A DNA stretch of 64,000 bases from UBA9676 sp963730065 (GCA_963730065.1 CAVSQL010000010.1:62001-126000); one strand, 5' to 3'; shown: positions 15,344-24,290, counted from the stretch's first letter. A program made the numbers and translations. Notes: generated by a model from the letters alone, not told the origin.

Positions 15344-16948
15344 GTGGGGAATGAGGGCGGCGGGCCTGGCTCGGTGCGGCTGGCTTCGGCCGCCGGCCGC
15401 TGGGTGCTGGCGGTGGCGGTGCTGGGCGAGGCGATGACGCTGCTGGAGGCGACGGTTGTCAACGTGGCGTTGCCGTCGATCGGCCGCGATCTCGGCGCGG
15501 GCGTCGCCGGGCTGCAGTGGACGCTGAACGCCTATGTGCTCACGCTCGCGGCGCTGGTCCTGGCGGCCGGTTCGCTCAGCGACATCTATGGGCGGCGTCG
15601 CGTGTTCATCCTGGGGGTGGTGGTCTTCGTGGCCGCATCGGCGCTGTGCGCCGCCGCCCCGACGATCGAGCTGCTCATTGCCGCCCGGTTTCTTCAGGGG
15701 GTCGGCGGGGCTCTGGTGACCCCCGGGAGCCTGGCGATCATCGACGCGGTCTTTCATCCCGATGATCGCACCCGGGCGATCGGTGCGTGGGCAGGTCTCG
15801 GTGCGGTCGCGGGCGCGGTCGGGCCTCTCGCCGGCGGCTACCTGACCGACGCGGTGTCGTGGCGTGCGATCTTCCTGATCAATCTTCCGCTGGGGGCGTT
15901 TGTCGTGGTAGCCGCGGTTCTGCGGGTGCCAGAGACCCGGGATCCCACGCGTGCTGGCGGCCTGGATCTGCCCGGTGCCGCGCTCGCCATGCTGGCCATC
16001 GCCGGTGTGTGCTTTGCGCTGATCCAGGCGTCCGGGGGCCTGACCCCAGCGGTGATTGCGGCCCTGGTGGTCGGTCTGGTGGCCGCAGGTATCTTTGTCG
16101 CCGTTGAGCGGCGGGCCAGGCACCCGATGCTTCCGCTGGAGTTGTTCCGCTCCCGCCAGTTCGCCAGCGCCATCGTGCTCGCGTTGGTGACCTACGCGGC
16201 GCTCGGCGGCGTGATCTTCCTCTTCGTCGCGTTCCTGCAGATCACCCTCGGCTACACCGCACTCCAAGCGGGCGCCGCCACCCTGCCGGTCACCATCCTG
16301 CTGCTGACCCTCTCCAGCCCATCGGGGGCGATCGCGGGGCGCATCGGCCCGCGGATCCCGCTGACGGCCGGGGCCGTCCTGACCGGCGCCGGACTGCTGC
16401 TGATGGCACGGATCCGCCCCGGCGACAGCTACCTCGCCGCGGTGCTGCCCTCGCTGGTTGTCTTCGGGATCGGTCTCGCCGCGCTGATCACCCCCATCAC
16501 GGCCACTGTGCTGGCCAGCGTCGACGCGCGGCACTCCGGGATCGCTTCCGCCGTGAACAACGCGGTCTCGCGCCTCGGCCAGATGATTGCGGTCGCGGTT
16601 CTTCCCCTCGCCGCAGGGCTTTCCGGCGCCGACTTCGCCGACCCCGCCAAAATGGCAGCCGGCTTCCCGGTCGCCATGACCATCGCCGCCGGAACGTCTT
16701 TCGCAGCCGCGCTGCTCGCCTGGACAACGATCAGCGATGACGTTCTGAGCCGGCCGGTGCCGGCACCGAACCAGCAGCAAGGGAGCTCCCGCCCTCTCTT
16801 CAGCGACACTGCGCAGTGGCCGGGACCCCGCTGGCTACGTCTCCCAATCCACGGCCCAGTTCCCGCCCGCCGACGGCCAAGGAGTCGTGACCGTCTGCCA
16901 GCACAGCGCATCGTGCGCCGCCTCACTACCACCCTTCCAGCAACCTGA
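15344..16948 (+). CDS. MFS multidrug transporter, DHA2 (14-helix, EmrB/QacA) type
   Basis: Product of 534 residues from GTG 15344; TTG 15341 is an alternative and both are served by AGGAAGG at 15328. Proton-driven drug efflux across the plasma membrane. Signatures: motif D1/helix 1 LEATVVNVALPSIGRDL, motif A GSLSDIYGRRRVFILG, motif C AGLGAVAGAVGPLAGGYL with WRAIFLINLPLG, the usual DHA2 helix 5/6 boundary. Fourteen helices fit the first 450 residues. The last 70 residues, beginning NQQQGSSRPLFSDT, are Arg/Pro-rich and unlike the family, so the natural stop may have been lost and translation now runs into former intergenic DNA. Confidence 0.9.
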   Translation: MGNEGGGPGSVRLASAAGRWVLAVAVLGEAMTLLEATVVNVALPSIGRDLGAGVAGLQWTLNAYVLTLAALVLAAGSLSDIYGRRRVFILGVVVFVAASALCAAAPTIELLIAARFLQGVGGALVTPGSLAIIDAVFHPDDRTRAIGAWAGLGAVAGAVGPLAGGYLTDAVSWRAIFLINLPLGAFVVVAAVLRVPETRDPTRAGGLDLPGAALAMLAIAGVCFALIQASGGLTPAVIAALVVGLVAAGIFVAVERRARHPMLPLELFRSRQFASAIVLALVTYAALGGVIFLFVAFLQITLGYTALQAGAATLPVTILLLTLSSPSGAIAGRIGPRIPLTAGAVLTGAGLLLMARIRPGDSYLAAVLPSLVVFGIGLAALITPITATVLASVDARHSGIASAVNNAVSRLGQMIAVAVLPLAAGLSGADFADPAKMAAGFPVAMTIAAGTSFAAALLAWTTISDDVLSRPVPAPNQQQGSSRPLFSDTAQWPGPRWLRLPIHGPVPARRRPRSRDRLPAQRIVRRLTTTLPAT

Positions 16949-17095
16949 CCGGCCACAGCCACAAGATCGTCTGCCACTACTGCGGACGGCCCGGCTCCCC
17001 ACCCCGGCACCGGCACCGGCCCGCCGATCTCGCCGGCCGATGGAACCGCCAGCCGGCCCGGCCAGGGCCGCGGCCCGGTAGCACGGCCCGGTATT

Positions 17096-17935
17096 TCAGT
17101 ACGTGATGCCGGGGAACTGCTCGCGGGCGTGCTCCAGCTGGCCGGCCCACTCGCGGGGCCAGCCAAAAGCGCGGGCGGCCTGGCCGCTCATGTCGGCGGC
17201 CGCAGCACCGCTGGTGAAGTGGACGTACTCGCCCCAGTTCATCCGCCGCGTGTAGGTGCCGCCGGAGTCACGTGGGAAGTGCCGGGCCAGCTCCCGGAAG
17301 AACCTGTTCATGACCTCTGCCCGCCCGCAGTCCCGCCATAGGGGGTAGAACCAGTCGCGGAACCAGTGGGTCCCCCGGCGAGGGAAATCGTCGGTGTTGC
17401 CGGTGAACCGGCGGTAGACGCCCTTGGCCTCGCGATCCATGCCCAGCGCGGTGTACAGGTCATAGATGTAGAACTCGGCCCACTTGCTGTCGCCCCAGAT
17501 CTCATACGCCGGTGAACCGTGGACGCCGTTGTTGGCGCTCTCCACCGAATGCCCGATCTCATGGGCGGGCAGCTCGCGAGCCAGGGTGTTGCCCTCCCGC
17601 CAGGTATCCAGCCCGCAGTCGCTGACGTTGTGGTAGTCGTGGACCGGGCTGACGTAGTAGCCCGCGTGGCCCCCGCCGTGCCGCCCGGCATGGTGGATGG
17701 AGTAGATGCGCGGGTCGGACCCGAACGCGTCGCCGTAGGTTGCCTTGGAGTACTGCCAGGTCACATTGATGAACCGGGGCAGCCACCCGACCTCGGCCCG
17801 GCGCACGTCGGGGTCCACATAGATCGCGCAGTGCCCGTCGCTGTGGTAGAGCCGGAGCAACTGGCGGTGGTCGAACCAGTGCTCCTGCCAGGTGGCCGGC
17901 GGGTCAGCCAGCTGACGCTCCGGCTCCGCCTCCAC
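17096..17935 (-). CDS. Putative zinc metallopeptidase (HEXXH protein)
   Basis: Product of 279 residues from GTG 17935, with GGGAGGACCT just upstream. The zinc motif HEIGHSVE (about 127-134) gives two His ligands and the catalytic Glu. KWAEFYIYDLY (about 152-162) supplies a Glu about 25 residues downstream that fits the third ligand of a gluzincin-type enzyme. Rich in Trp, Tyr and His, with conserved-looking segments RFINVTWQYSKATYGDAFG and MNRFFRELARHFPRDSGGTY. No signal peptide or membrane segment is visible, so it is probably cytoplasmic or exported by another route. I do not recognise an established peptidase family, and peptidase activity is inferred only from the motif. Confidence 0.65.
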   Translation of the reverse strand: MEAEPERQLADPPATWQEHWFDHRQLLRLYHSDGHCAIYVDPDVRRAEVGWLPRFINVTWQYSKATYGDAFGSDPRIYSIHHAGRHGGGHAGYYVSPVHDYHNVSDCGLDTWREGNTLARELPAHEIGHSVESANNGVHGSPAYEIWGDSKWAEFYIYDLYTALGMDREAKGVYRRFTGNTDDFPRRGTHWFRDWFYPLWRDCGRAEVMNRFFRELARHFPRDSGGTYTRRMNWGEYVHFTSGAAAADMSGQAARAFGWPREWAGQLEHAREQFPGITY

Positions 17936-18585
17936 CAGGTCCTCCCGCCTATCCGGGTACTGCCCGGCAGTTTCCGTTAAGCCCTCATCAACGCGATCGT
18001 ATGGCCAGTGAGCTCGCTTGCCGTACCCGGCATCTGCAACGGCGTGGTGGGCGTTCGGTGGGCGTCTGGGACTGGGGCTCTCGCTTACTGCCTACGACCC
18101 AGCTGAGGCGGGTGGCTTCGCGGCCACGGCTAGACGTTTCAGGATCGCGCCGCTGGGCTTCAGCGCACAGAAGTGATTGCTTTCCCGGGTGAGCAGGCTG
18201 CCGTTCATAGTGATTGGCCGGGTAGTGGTACATGATGATGGCGGGCCCATGACCTCGAATACATCGCTGTTCAACGTACTGATCACCGCCGGATAGCCAC
18301 CCACGCTCCTCCCGCCCTAGCCCGGGCCGAGGACATCGGCCTTAATGCTCGCAGAGTGAAGCGCCCGCAGCAGGCCTGCACGCATGGTGCCAGGGACGGC
18401 CGGGCCAGGACCGACGTTCCTGCTGGTCTGCGGGCAGCTGGCGCGCGTGAGTGACTCTGGCTGTCGGCAAGGGTCCTTGGCGTGCGGCCCGGGAATGGCC
18501 CAGGCGCCGGTGTGGCTGGGACGATTCCGCGATGAATCTTGCTGATGCTGGCAGTCCTACGCCGTGAAGGATCAAGGGAGGAGCT
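17936..18585. other. Long intergenic region with one doubtful minus-strand ORF
   Basis: About 650 bp. A 70-residue minus-strand frame at 18092-18304 (GTG start, beginning MGGYPAVISTLNSDVFEVMG) has a more protein-like composition than its surroundings but no recognised family or ribosome binding site. The rest gives only Arg/Ala-rich frames. The right end holds AAGGGAGGAGCT, the ribosome binding site for the PPOX gene at 18586. Confidence 0.4.
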
Positions 18586-19101
18586 ATGCCGAACCAGTCC
18601 CCGCGGGCCACCCTCGACGCCCGCTACAGCGAAGAGAATGCCCAGGCGACGCCCTGGCCCAAGGCGCTGGCCCTGCTGAAGCAGGCCGGCCTGTTTTGGG
18701 TGTCTACCGTCAGGCCCGATGGCCGTCCGCACGTCACCCCGGTCGTCGCGGTCTGGGTGGACGGCGCGCTGTATTTCACCAGCGGACCGGGTGAGCAGAA
18801 GTCGCGGAACCTGGCTGCCAACCGGCAGTGCGCGGTGACGACCGGCTGCAATACCTGGGATGAGGGCTTCGACATCGTGGTGCACGGCGAGGCTGTCGTC
18901 GTCCGGGACCTGCCGGCGCTGCAGCGGGTGGCAGATGCGTTCCTGGCAAAATACGGCAGCGACTGGGCCTTCGAAGTCGCCGCTGACGGCACTTTCCGTG
19001 GTCATGGGGTATCGCTGGTCTACCGGCTGACCCCAGCGCAGGCACTGGGTTTTGGGAAGGGCGATCCGTTCAGCCACACCCGCTGGGACTTCAGCGCCTG
19101 A
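18586..19101 (+). CDS. Pyridoxamine 5'-phosphate oxidase-fold (PPOX) family protein
   Basis: Product of 171 residues. The split-barrel core is clear: ALALLKQAGLFWVSTVRPDG, RPHVTPVVAVWVDGALYFTS, GEQKSRNLAANRQCAVTTG and FDIVVHGEAVVVRD. Members of this size bind FMN, F420 or heme and act as small-molecule reductases; the GxxKxRNL segment contacts the cofactor phosphate in the family. ATG 18586 has a strong site (GGGAGGAG). It differs from the shorter PPOX gene at 3054 and is not a recent duplicate. The C-terminus GFGKGDPFSHTRWDF is typical of the longer actinobacterial branch. Confidence 0.88.
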   Translation: MPNQSPRATLDARYSEENAQATPWPKALALLKQAGLFWVSTVRPDGRPHVTPVVAVWVDGALYFTSGPGEQKSRNLAANRQCAVTTGCNTWDEGFDIVVHGEAVVVRDLPALQRVADAFLAKYGSDWAFEVAADGTFRGHGVSLVYRLTPAQALGFGKGDPFSHTRWDFSA

Positions 19102-19203
19102 CCTCGCACCTGCTGGCCCGGCTGGCAGCAAAGCCAAGCCCCCTCAGCGCGACGCTGTTGCTGGCCTAACGTAGGACTGCAGGCGAGCTTGCCGGGAGGA
19201 GCC

Positions 19204-19932
19204 ATGGATATCGCGTTTCCTGGAGAGTCGGCCGAGTACCGGGCCGCGCGGGACCGGCTGCTGGAGCAGGAGATCGAGCTGCGCCGTGCCACGGAAGCGG
19301 TGGCCGCCGCGAGGCGGCGGCTGCCCCCCGGCGGGATCGTGCCACAGGACTACGTCTTCCAGGGCCAAGGGCCAGATGGTGGCCCGGCCGCGGTGCGGCT
19401 GTCGGAGCTGTTCGCGCCCGGCCAGGACTCGCTGGTGATCTACAGCATGATGTTCCCCCGCGCCCCGGGCGACGACCGGCCCGGCCCGGCAGGCGGGCAA
19501 ACCGCGCTGCTGCCGCTGGCGCAGGGCCCGTGCCCGTCGTGCACCGCGTTCCTCGACCAGCTGGACGGCGCCGCCGAGCACGCCTCCCAGCACGTCAACC
19601 TCGCGGTCGCCGCCAAGGCGCCGATCGAACCCATCCTCACCTTCGCCGCCGAACGCGGCTGGCGGCGGCTGCGCTTGTTGTCCTCGGCCGGGACCACCTA
19701 CAACCGCGACTACCTGGCCGAGACCCCCGACGGCGAGCAGCAGCCGATGCTGAACGTGTTCCACCGCGACGGGGACACCATCCGCCACTTCTGGGGCTCG
19801 GAACTGTTCTACGCGCCAGAAGAACCCGGGCAAGATCCCCGCCACGTCGGCACCCTCGAACCGGTCTGGAACCTTTACGACCTCACCCCTGAGGGGCGCG
19901 GAACCGACTGGGATGAGCAGCTGAACTACTGA
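19204..19932 (+). CDS. DUF899 family protein (thioredoxin-like fold)
   Basis: Product of 242 residues from ATG 19204 with GGGAGGA upstream. DUF899 proteins are thioredoxin-like and often have a CxxC. Here GPCPSCTAFLDQLDGAAEH (about 117-135) holds the pair, and YRAARDRLLEQEIELRRATE is the usual N-terminal helix. The stretch GWRRLRLLSSAGTTYNRDY and the end NVFHRDGDTIRHFWGSELF complete the signature. Redox activity is plausible but unproven. It stands alone, 100 bp after the PPOX gene, with which it may share expression. Confidence 0.88.
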   Translation: MDIAFPGESAEYRAARDRLLEQEIELRRATEAVAAARRRLPPGGIVPQDYVFQGQGPDGGPAAVRLSELFAPGQDSLVIYSMMFPRAPGDDRPGPAGGQTALLPLAQGPCPSCTAFLDQLDGAAEHASQHVNLAVAAKAPIEPILTFAAERGWRRLRLLSSAGTTYNRDYLAETPDGEQQPMLNVFHRDGDTIRHFWGSELFYAPEEPGQDPRHVGTLEPVWNLYDLTPEGRGTDWDEQLNY

Positions 19933-20281
19933 CCACACCCAGCCCGGTCCGCCTGCCACCACGAAAGCCAGCGCCTCCAAGCTGAGGGGCGGGAACCTGC
20001 CCCATCATGTTGGCAATGCCACAGGACCCGGTTGCCGACCTGAGTGGGCGTCCAGGCAGGCCGCGCCCGAACGGTTTTTCTGTAGGTATTCAATCCCTCA
20101 ATTCTGTCCGCTGAACTAAGTACGGAATCGGCAACCGGCGGCGTGCCGGGGCGAAGATCAGACACGTTCAGTGGCTGGGCCTAGACAGCGTTGAGTGTGC
20201 AAGTATGCGCCATCCGGCGCGCCGACAGAGCTGACGGGCGTGGCTGGCGCCCGGGGCAGGCCCGGTGAAATGCGCGCGGCG
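19933..20281. other. Intergenic region, no supported gene
   Basis: A minus-strand frame at 19926-20165 encodes SVLSSADRIEGLNTYRKTV and similar; it overlaps the DUF899 stop and matches no family I know. No promoter or terminator stands out. Confidence 0.4.
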
Positions 20282-20452
20282 CTATCGGGCCTGGCGCAGC
20301 CCTTGTTCGGCATATTCGGTCAAGAGATCGCTCAGCGAGATGCCACGGCGCCCGGCCTCGGCCGCGAGCCGCTCGGCAAGGTCACTCGGAAGGACGATCG
20401 TGCGGTACACGCTATCGTCGCGCTCCCAGCCCTCGTCACTCAATTCAGGCAC
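20282..20452 (-). CDS. Small RHH/CopG-like DNA-binding protein
   Basis: Product of 56 residues from GTG 20452, chosen because AGGAGGGAGC immediately precedes it; the frame is open to 20500. SVYRTIVLPSDLAERLAAEA fits the beta strand and first helix of a ribbon-helix-helix domain, and ISLSDLLTEYAEQGLRQ its second helix. Such proteins are antitoxins or small autoregulators. No toxin gene follows. The start overlaps the end of the broken monooxygenase gene by 8 bp (GTGCCTGA), so it was probably cotranscribed with that gene. Confidence 0.65.
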   Translation of the reverse strand: MPELSDEGWERDDSVYRTIVLPSDLAERLAAEAGRRGISLSDLLTEYAEQGLRQAR

Positions 20453-21759
20453 GCTCCCTCCTCTCCGATACCAGCGCTCCAGCGTCCTTGACCGCGACAT
20501 AGCGGCGAAGGATGCGGTCGCTCAACAGGCCGAGGCAGCTGAGGTTCGGAAACCCCGGCCCCTGCGCGAGCCCTGCCATGACCGGCAGGTGCAGTGGCGG
20601 CGCCAGGCCGGACACGGACAGATTGACGTCGATCACACGCTCCAGCTCGCCGCCGCCCAGCGCGTCCCGGTACCGGGCGCCCGCGTCCTCACCCAGGAGG
20701 GCCTCGAACCGGCGCCCATCGAAGCCGATGGCGACGACAACGGCGTCATACGCGACGCGCTCGCGCTCATCGCCGTATGCGATGGTCACAATCACGTCGT
20801 GCTCGCGCGCCTCGATCTCGACCGCCCGCCCAGCGAGAGTGCGGAAGCCGCGCGCCTGGTTGAGCGCCGCCTCAGCCTGCAGCGAGAAGACGCCACGATC
20901 GGTGCGCTCAAGGAACTCACGCCGGTGCGCCTCGGCCAGGCGCGGCCACTCTCCAGGGTCGGAGTAGAACCGGTTCTCGTCGTAGCTCTCACCGCGCGAG
21001 TACAGGACGCCACGAGCGGTCAGCACGTCGATCGCCGAGCGCTTGTGGCAACGCTTTACCAGATCGATGACCACCGACGCGGCAGTCTCGCCACTGCCGA
21101 TGACGCACACATTCTGCGCGCGCTCACGTCTAAGCTCGTGCGCCGCCAGCCAGTAGGTCCGCCCGTCCAGGACCCGGGGGTGATCACGAGGCTGGCCGGG
21201 CACCGTGATGGCCGGCCCGGCACCGGTGATGACCAAGCCATCGGCAGCTATCGCGGCGCCCGCCGCGAGCCTGACCTCCCAGCGATCACCGCCGGCAACC
21301 TCCAGGCCGGTCACGACACCGCAGACAATTTCCGCCTCCGCCGCTTCGGCGACTTCGCGCAGGTACACGCTCCACTGGCGGTGTGTCGGCCTCATCCGGC
21401 CGCGATCGACCCAGTCGCTGTAGACGCCGTGCCTGATCAGGTGGCGCTGCCAGCTGTACCCCGCCATCGCCGCGACCACATCAGCTGATGCATCGCCCCA
21501 GCTCGCAGCGTACGGATAGCCGACATCCTTCTCCGGCGGCGTCCCCAGCGGCAGCAGGCCGCTGGTGTATCCCTGGCGCCCGCTCCAATTCCCAGCGACC
21601 TCGCCACGGTCGACCAGCACAACGCGCGGCGCCGGGCATGCCGGCAGCGGCGAGCGCGCGGGCCTTTGCGGCGATCGCGATACCCTTCGGGCCGGCGCCC
21701 ACCACAGCAAGCGTTGACACCTCGCGAGGATAACCAGCCAACGCCGGTAAGGTCGCCAC
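20445..21759 (-). pseudogene. SidA/IucD/PvdA-type flavin monooxygenase, frameshifted
   Basis: The N-terminal Rossmann segment STLAVVGAGPKGIAIAAKAR (GTG 21720 or 21759) is in one frame. From about 21635 the frame changes and the rest continues as PRVVLVDRGEVAGNWSGRQG to the stop at 20445. One extra base in the C/G run near 21630-21640 explains the break. The remaining part has the NADPH motif VIGSGETAASVV and the late FAD segment YDAVVVAIGFDG. Such enzymes N-hydroxylate lysine, ornithine or similar amines, usually for siderophores. Upstream, the second frame is fused to the first 32 codons of an IS21 istA gene. The product would lack a complete FAD site, so I call it inactive unless the frameshift is a sequencing error. 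Confidence 0.75.
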
Positions 21760-21848
21760 GCCCCGCGCACCCGGGCGATCGCCCGGATCGACAAGCCCTC
21801 CGCCCGGTGCAACCTACGGATCTCCGCCCAGTCATCCACCGACAACAC
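21755..21848 (-). mobile_element. 5' stub of an IS21-family istA gene
   Basis: GTG 21848 starts VLSVDDWAEIRRLHRAEGLS, followed by IRAIARVRGA: the N-terminal helix-turn-helix of IS21-family IstA transposases. Homology stops after about 32 codons, where the sequence joins the monooxygenase gene. istB and the right end are missing. The element's presumed terminal repeat is at 23232-23258, now separated by an IS30 insertion. Confidence 0.7.
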
Positions 21849-21892
21849 CTCGCTTCCCTCCCTGGCTCGGCTAGAGCCAGGCTCAAAGGAAG

Positions 21893-21905
21893 TGGGTCAG
21901 TTTTC
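21893..21905. repeat. 13-bp direct repeat, left flank of IS30 element
   Basis: TGGGTCAGTTTTC abuts the left inverted repeat of the IS30-family element exactly. The same 13 bp recurs at 23232-23244 directly after the right inverted repeat, which fits a target-site duplication. Confidence 0.75.
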
Positions 21906-23231
21906 GTGTTGGTGGTTTCTACTGACGGTCGCAACACTTCCTAAGATCATCAGGGGTTGTGTTGTCCTCTCGTCGGGTGAAGAAGGGGCCGGGGCGGCGT
22001 CCGCAGTCGGCCAAGCGTCAGCGGTTCGTGGAGTTGCGCAGCCGCGGGTGGAGCATAATGGCGGCGGCCCGGGAGGTCGGGGTTTCCCGGACGGCGGGCC
22101 ATAACTGGTCACGTGGTTACAAGACCTACCGTCATGGTCAGGTGACCGGGTTCGTCCCGGCGCTCGAGCGGCTGATCGTGCGTGAGATCAGCGCGCGGTA
22201 CCTGTCGCAGGACGAGCGGATCGAGATCGCCGACCTTCGGCTCGCAGGCCTGAGCATCCGGCAGATTGCTGACCAGCTGGGCCGGGCACCATCGACGATC
22301 TCGCGCGAGCTGCGCCGCAACGCCGCAGCCGCTGGCTACCGGCCGTTCGAGGCTCACCGCCGCGCTACTGCGAGGCGCGCCCGCAGCCACCGGCGGCGGA
22401 TCGAGACCAACGGCGAGCTGCGGCAGCTGGTCGCCGAGTTCCTGGCCCAGCGTTGGAGCCCGCAACAGATCAGCCGCCAGCTGCGGCTGCGATTCCCCGG
22501 CCGGCCAGCGATGCAGCTATGTCACGAGAGCATCTACCAGGCCGTCTACCAGCCAGGATCGCCGCTGCAGCGACCGTCGCCGCTGGCACCGCACCATCGG
22601 TCCCCGCTGCGCACCGGACGAGATCACCGCCGTGCGCATCAGCGCGCCCAGCGGCGCCGGCCCCGGTTCGAGCAGCCCATGCTCACCATCTGCCAGCGGC
22701 CTTTCCAGCCTGAGGACCGCTCCCAGGCCGGCCATTGGGAAGGCGATCTCATCGTCGGCAAGGACCAGGGCTCGGCGATCGGCACCCTGGTGGAGCGCCA
22801 GACCAGGATGGTCCGTCTCCTGCATATGCCCTATCGCGACAGCGACACCCTGCACAACGCGCTGAGGGCGCGGATGGCCGGCCTGCCGCCAGTGCTGCTG
22901 CGGTCGATCACCTGGGACCAGGGAACCGAGATGGCCCGCCATCTCACGATCACCCGATCGCTGGGCGCGCCGGTCTACTTCTGCGACTCTCACTCGCCCT
23001 GGCAGCGCGGCTCAAACGAGAACATGAACGGGCTCCTGCGCGACTACTTTCCCAAGGGCACCGACCTGAGCACCCACCCGCCCCACCACCTGCTCGCCGT
23101 CGAGAACGAGCTCAACAACCGGCCCAGGCGAGTCCTCGGCGACCGGGCCCCGGCAGAACTCTTCACCGCACTGCTAGCCTCCGAAAGTCCGTCTGTGTTG
23201 CGACGTTGACTAGAACCCGCCGTTCCGACAC
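21906..23231 (+). mobile_element. IS30-family insertion sequence, complete
   Basis: 1326-bp element with imperfect terminal inverted repeats: left 21906-21937, right 23195-23231. Both share the inner block GTCGCAACAC (inverse GTGTTGCGAC) and the outer GTGT-GG start. It holds one transposase gene whose stop lies inside the right repeat. Flanking 13-bp direct repeats mark both ends. It sits inside the terminal region of an IS21-type remnant. Confidence 0.85.
21959..23209 (+). CDS. IS30 family transposase
   Basis: Product of 416 residues starting at TTG 21959 (an upstream start is blocked by the terminal repeat). Two helix-turn-helix motifs: FVELRSRGWSIMAAAREVGV and ADLRLAGLSIRQIADQLGRA followed by PSTISRELRRN, the IS30 hallmark. 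DDE catalytic residues: first Asp in GHWEGDLIVGKDQG, second in ITWDQGTEM, Glu in SNENMNGLLRDYFPKGTDL. Full length and unbroken, so transposition may still be possible. The enzyme cuts and joins IS ends through circular intermediates in this family. Confidence 0.95.
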   Translation: MLSSRRVKKGPGRRPQSAKRQRFVELRSRGWSIMAAAREVGVSRTAGHNWSRGYKTYRHGQVTGFVPALERLIVREISARYLSQDERIEIADLRLAGLSIRQIADQLGRAPSTISRELRRNAAAAGYRPFEAHRRATARRARSHRRRIETNGELRQLVAEFLAQRWSPQQISRQLRLRFPGRPAMQLCHESIYQAVYQPGSPLQRPSPLAPHHRSPLRTGRDHRRAHQRAQRRRPRFEQPMLTICQRPFQPEDRSQAGHWEGDLIVGKDQGSAIGTLVERQTRMVRLLHMPYRDSDTLHNALRARMAGLPPVLLRSITWDQGTEMARHLTITRSLGAPVYFCDSHSPWQRGSNENMNGLLRDYFPKGTDLSTHPPHHLLAVENELNNRPRRVLGDRAPAELFTALLASESPSVLRR

Positions 23232-23258
23232 TGGGTCAGTTTTCACGTGCCGCCGACA
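23232..23258 (-). repeat. Presumed IS21-family terminal repeat with right-hand 13-bp duplication
   Basis: Read on the minus strand, the sequence begins TGTCGGCGGCACGTG and continues with GAAAACTGACCCA. Ends of the type TGTCGGCGGCAC plus GAAAACTGACCC are characteristic of actinobacterial IS21 elements. The second half is the 13-bp direct repeat that also lies left of the IS30 element. If the IS30 element and one repeat copy are removed, this end lies about 45 bp from the istA start at 21848, the normal distance. Confidence 0.65.
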
Positions 23259-23504
23259 GCCGTTACGGGCGGCTGGCGACTCCTCGGCGGTATCAGCCGA
23301 GGCGCACAGATCGGGCAGCTGTGTGTATCGGGTCGTCCGGATCTGCCGGCGAGAGCGCTGGTGTGCAGCCGGGACACCGGCCGGTGTGACGGGGGCCGTG
23401 CGCTCATGTCAGGCTATTTACGGTCATGCATGGTCGTCGGCGTGCGCATGCTTGGGGCGCCGCGCTTGCAGGGCAGGGGCGCGGCTCGGCCGCAGAGGTG
23501 GGTC

Positions 23505-24290
23505 ATGGAAGTCCTGGGGTTGTGGCGCCACGCCGTCAAGTCCTTGCAAGGCGAGCGGCTGGAGTCGGCCCGCTTCGAGGACGACGGGCTGGTGGGCGAC
23601 CGGCGCTGGGGGATCTGTGATTTGCGGACGGGCCGGATCTTGACTGCCCGTCGCCGGCCTGAACTGCTCGGCGCGGTCGCGTCCTATGACGGTGAGCTGC
23701 CGGTGATCACTGTTCCCGATGGCCGTACCGCCGTCGGGCCGGGGCAGGGTACCGACGGTCTGCTGTCGCGGTGGCTGGGGAGCCCTGTCTCGCTGGTGGC
23801 CTCCGCAGGAAACGCAGGTGGGCGAGCCGAGTACTTCGCGGACGCGACCGACGACAACAGCCAGGCGATCGAGTGGACGATGCCGGCGGGGCGGTACGTC
23901 GACTCCGCCGCCGTTCTGGTGCTCTCCACTGCGTCATTGCGCACTGCCGCACAGTTGCACCCCGATGGCGTTTGGGATCCCCGGCGCTTTCGGCCCAACG
24001 TGCTGATCGACGTCGAGGGCCAGGGCTGGCTTGAAGACGAATGGGTCGGCAGGACCCTGTCAATCGGGGCGGTCGTGCTGGTGCCCCTCCAGCCGTGCAT
24101 CCGCTGCACCATGGTGACCCGCGCCCAGCCCGGCCTGGAAGCCGACGCCGGCGTCTTTCGCACCCTGGCCCGTCACCATCGTGGCCTGTTCGGCGTCTGG
24201 TGCGACGTGCTCACCGGCGGCACCCTGTCAGTCGGGGAACAAGCGATCGTCGGAGCTCGTCGCCCCGCCCAGGGTGGCGCACACCGTTAG
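23505..24290 (+). CDS. MOSC domain-containing protein
   Basis: Product of 261 residues from ATG 23505; the frame is open to 23247 but the MOSC_N start MEVLGLWRHAVKSLQGERLE is fixed here. The N-terminal beta-barrel domain (1-120) includes DGLVGDRRWGICDLRTGRIL. The MOSC domain (about 130-255) includes DPRRFRPNVLIDVEG and the conserved Cys in PLQPCIRCTMVTRAQPG, which ligates sulfur or molybdenum cofactor in YcbX/mARC-like enzymes. It likely moves sulfur or reduces N-hydroxylated substrates with a partner reductase; such a partner is not next to it. It lies immediately outside the IS cluster and is intact. Confidence 0.88.
   Translation: MEVLGLWRHAVKSLQGERLESARFEDDGLVGDRRWGICDLRTGRILTARRRPELLGAVASYDGELPVITVPDGRTAVGPGQGTDGLLSRWLGSPVSLVASAGNAGGRAEYFADATDDNSQAIEWTMPAGRYVDSAAVLVLSTASLRTAAQLHPDGVWDPRRFRPNVLIDVEGQGWLEDEWVGRTLSIGAVVLVPLQPCIRCTMVTRAQPGLEADAGVFRTLARHHRGLFGVWCDVLTGGTLSVGEQAIVGARRPAQGGAHR

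Noticed and set aside
15326..16780. Long minus-strand frame opposite the MFS gene
   Set aside because: The product is Arg/Gly/His/Asp-rich without any family, and the plus strand has an unequivocal transporter.
20265..21488. Long plus-strand frame opposite the monooxygenase remnant
   Set aside because: No protein family; codon pattern is that of an antisense frame. The minus-strand flavoprotein motifs are clear.
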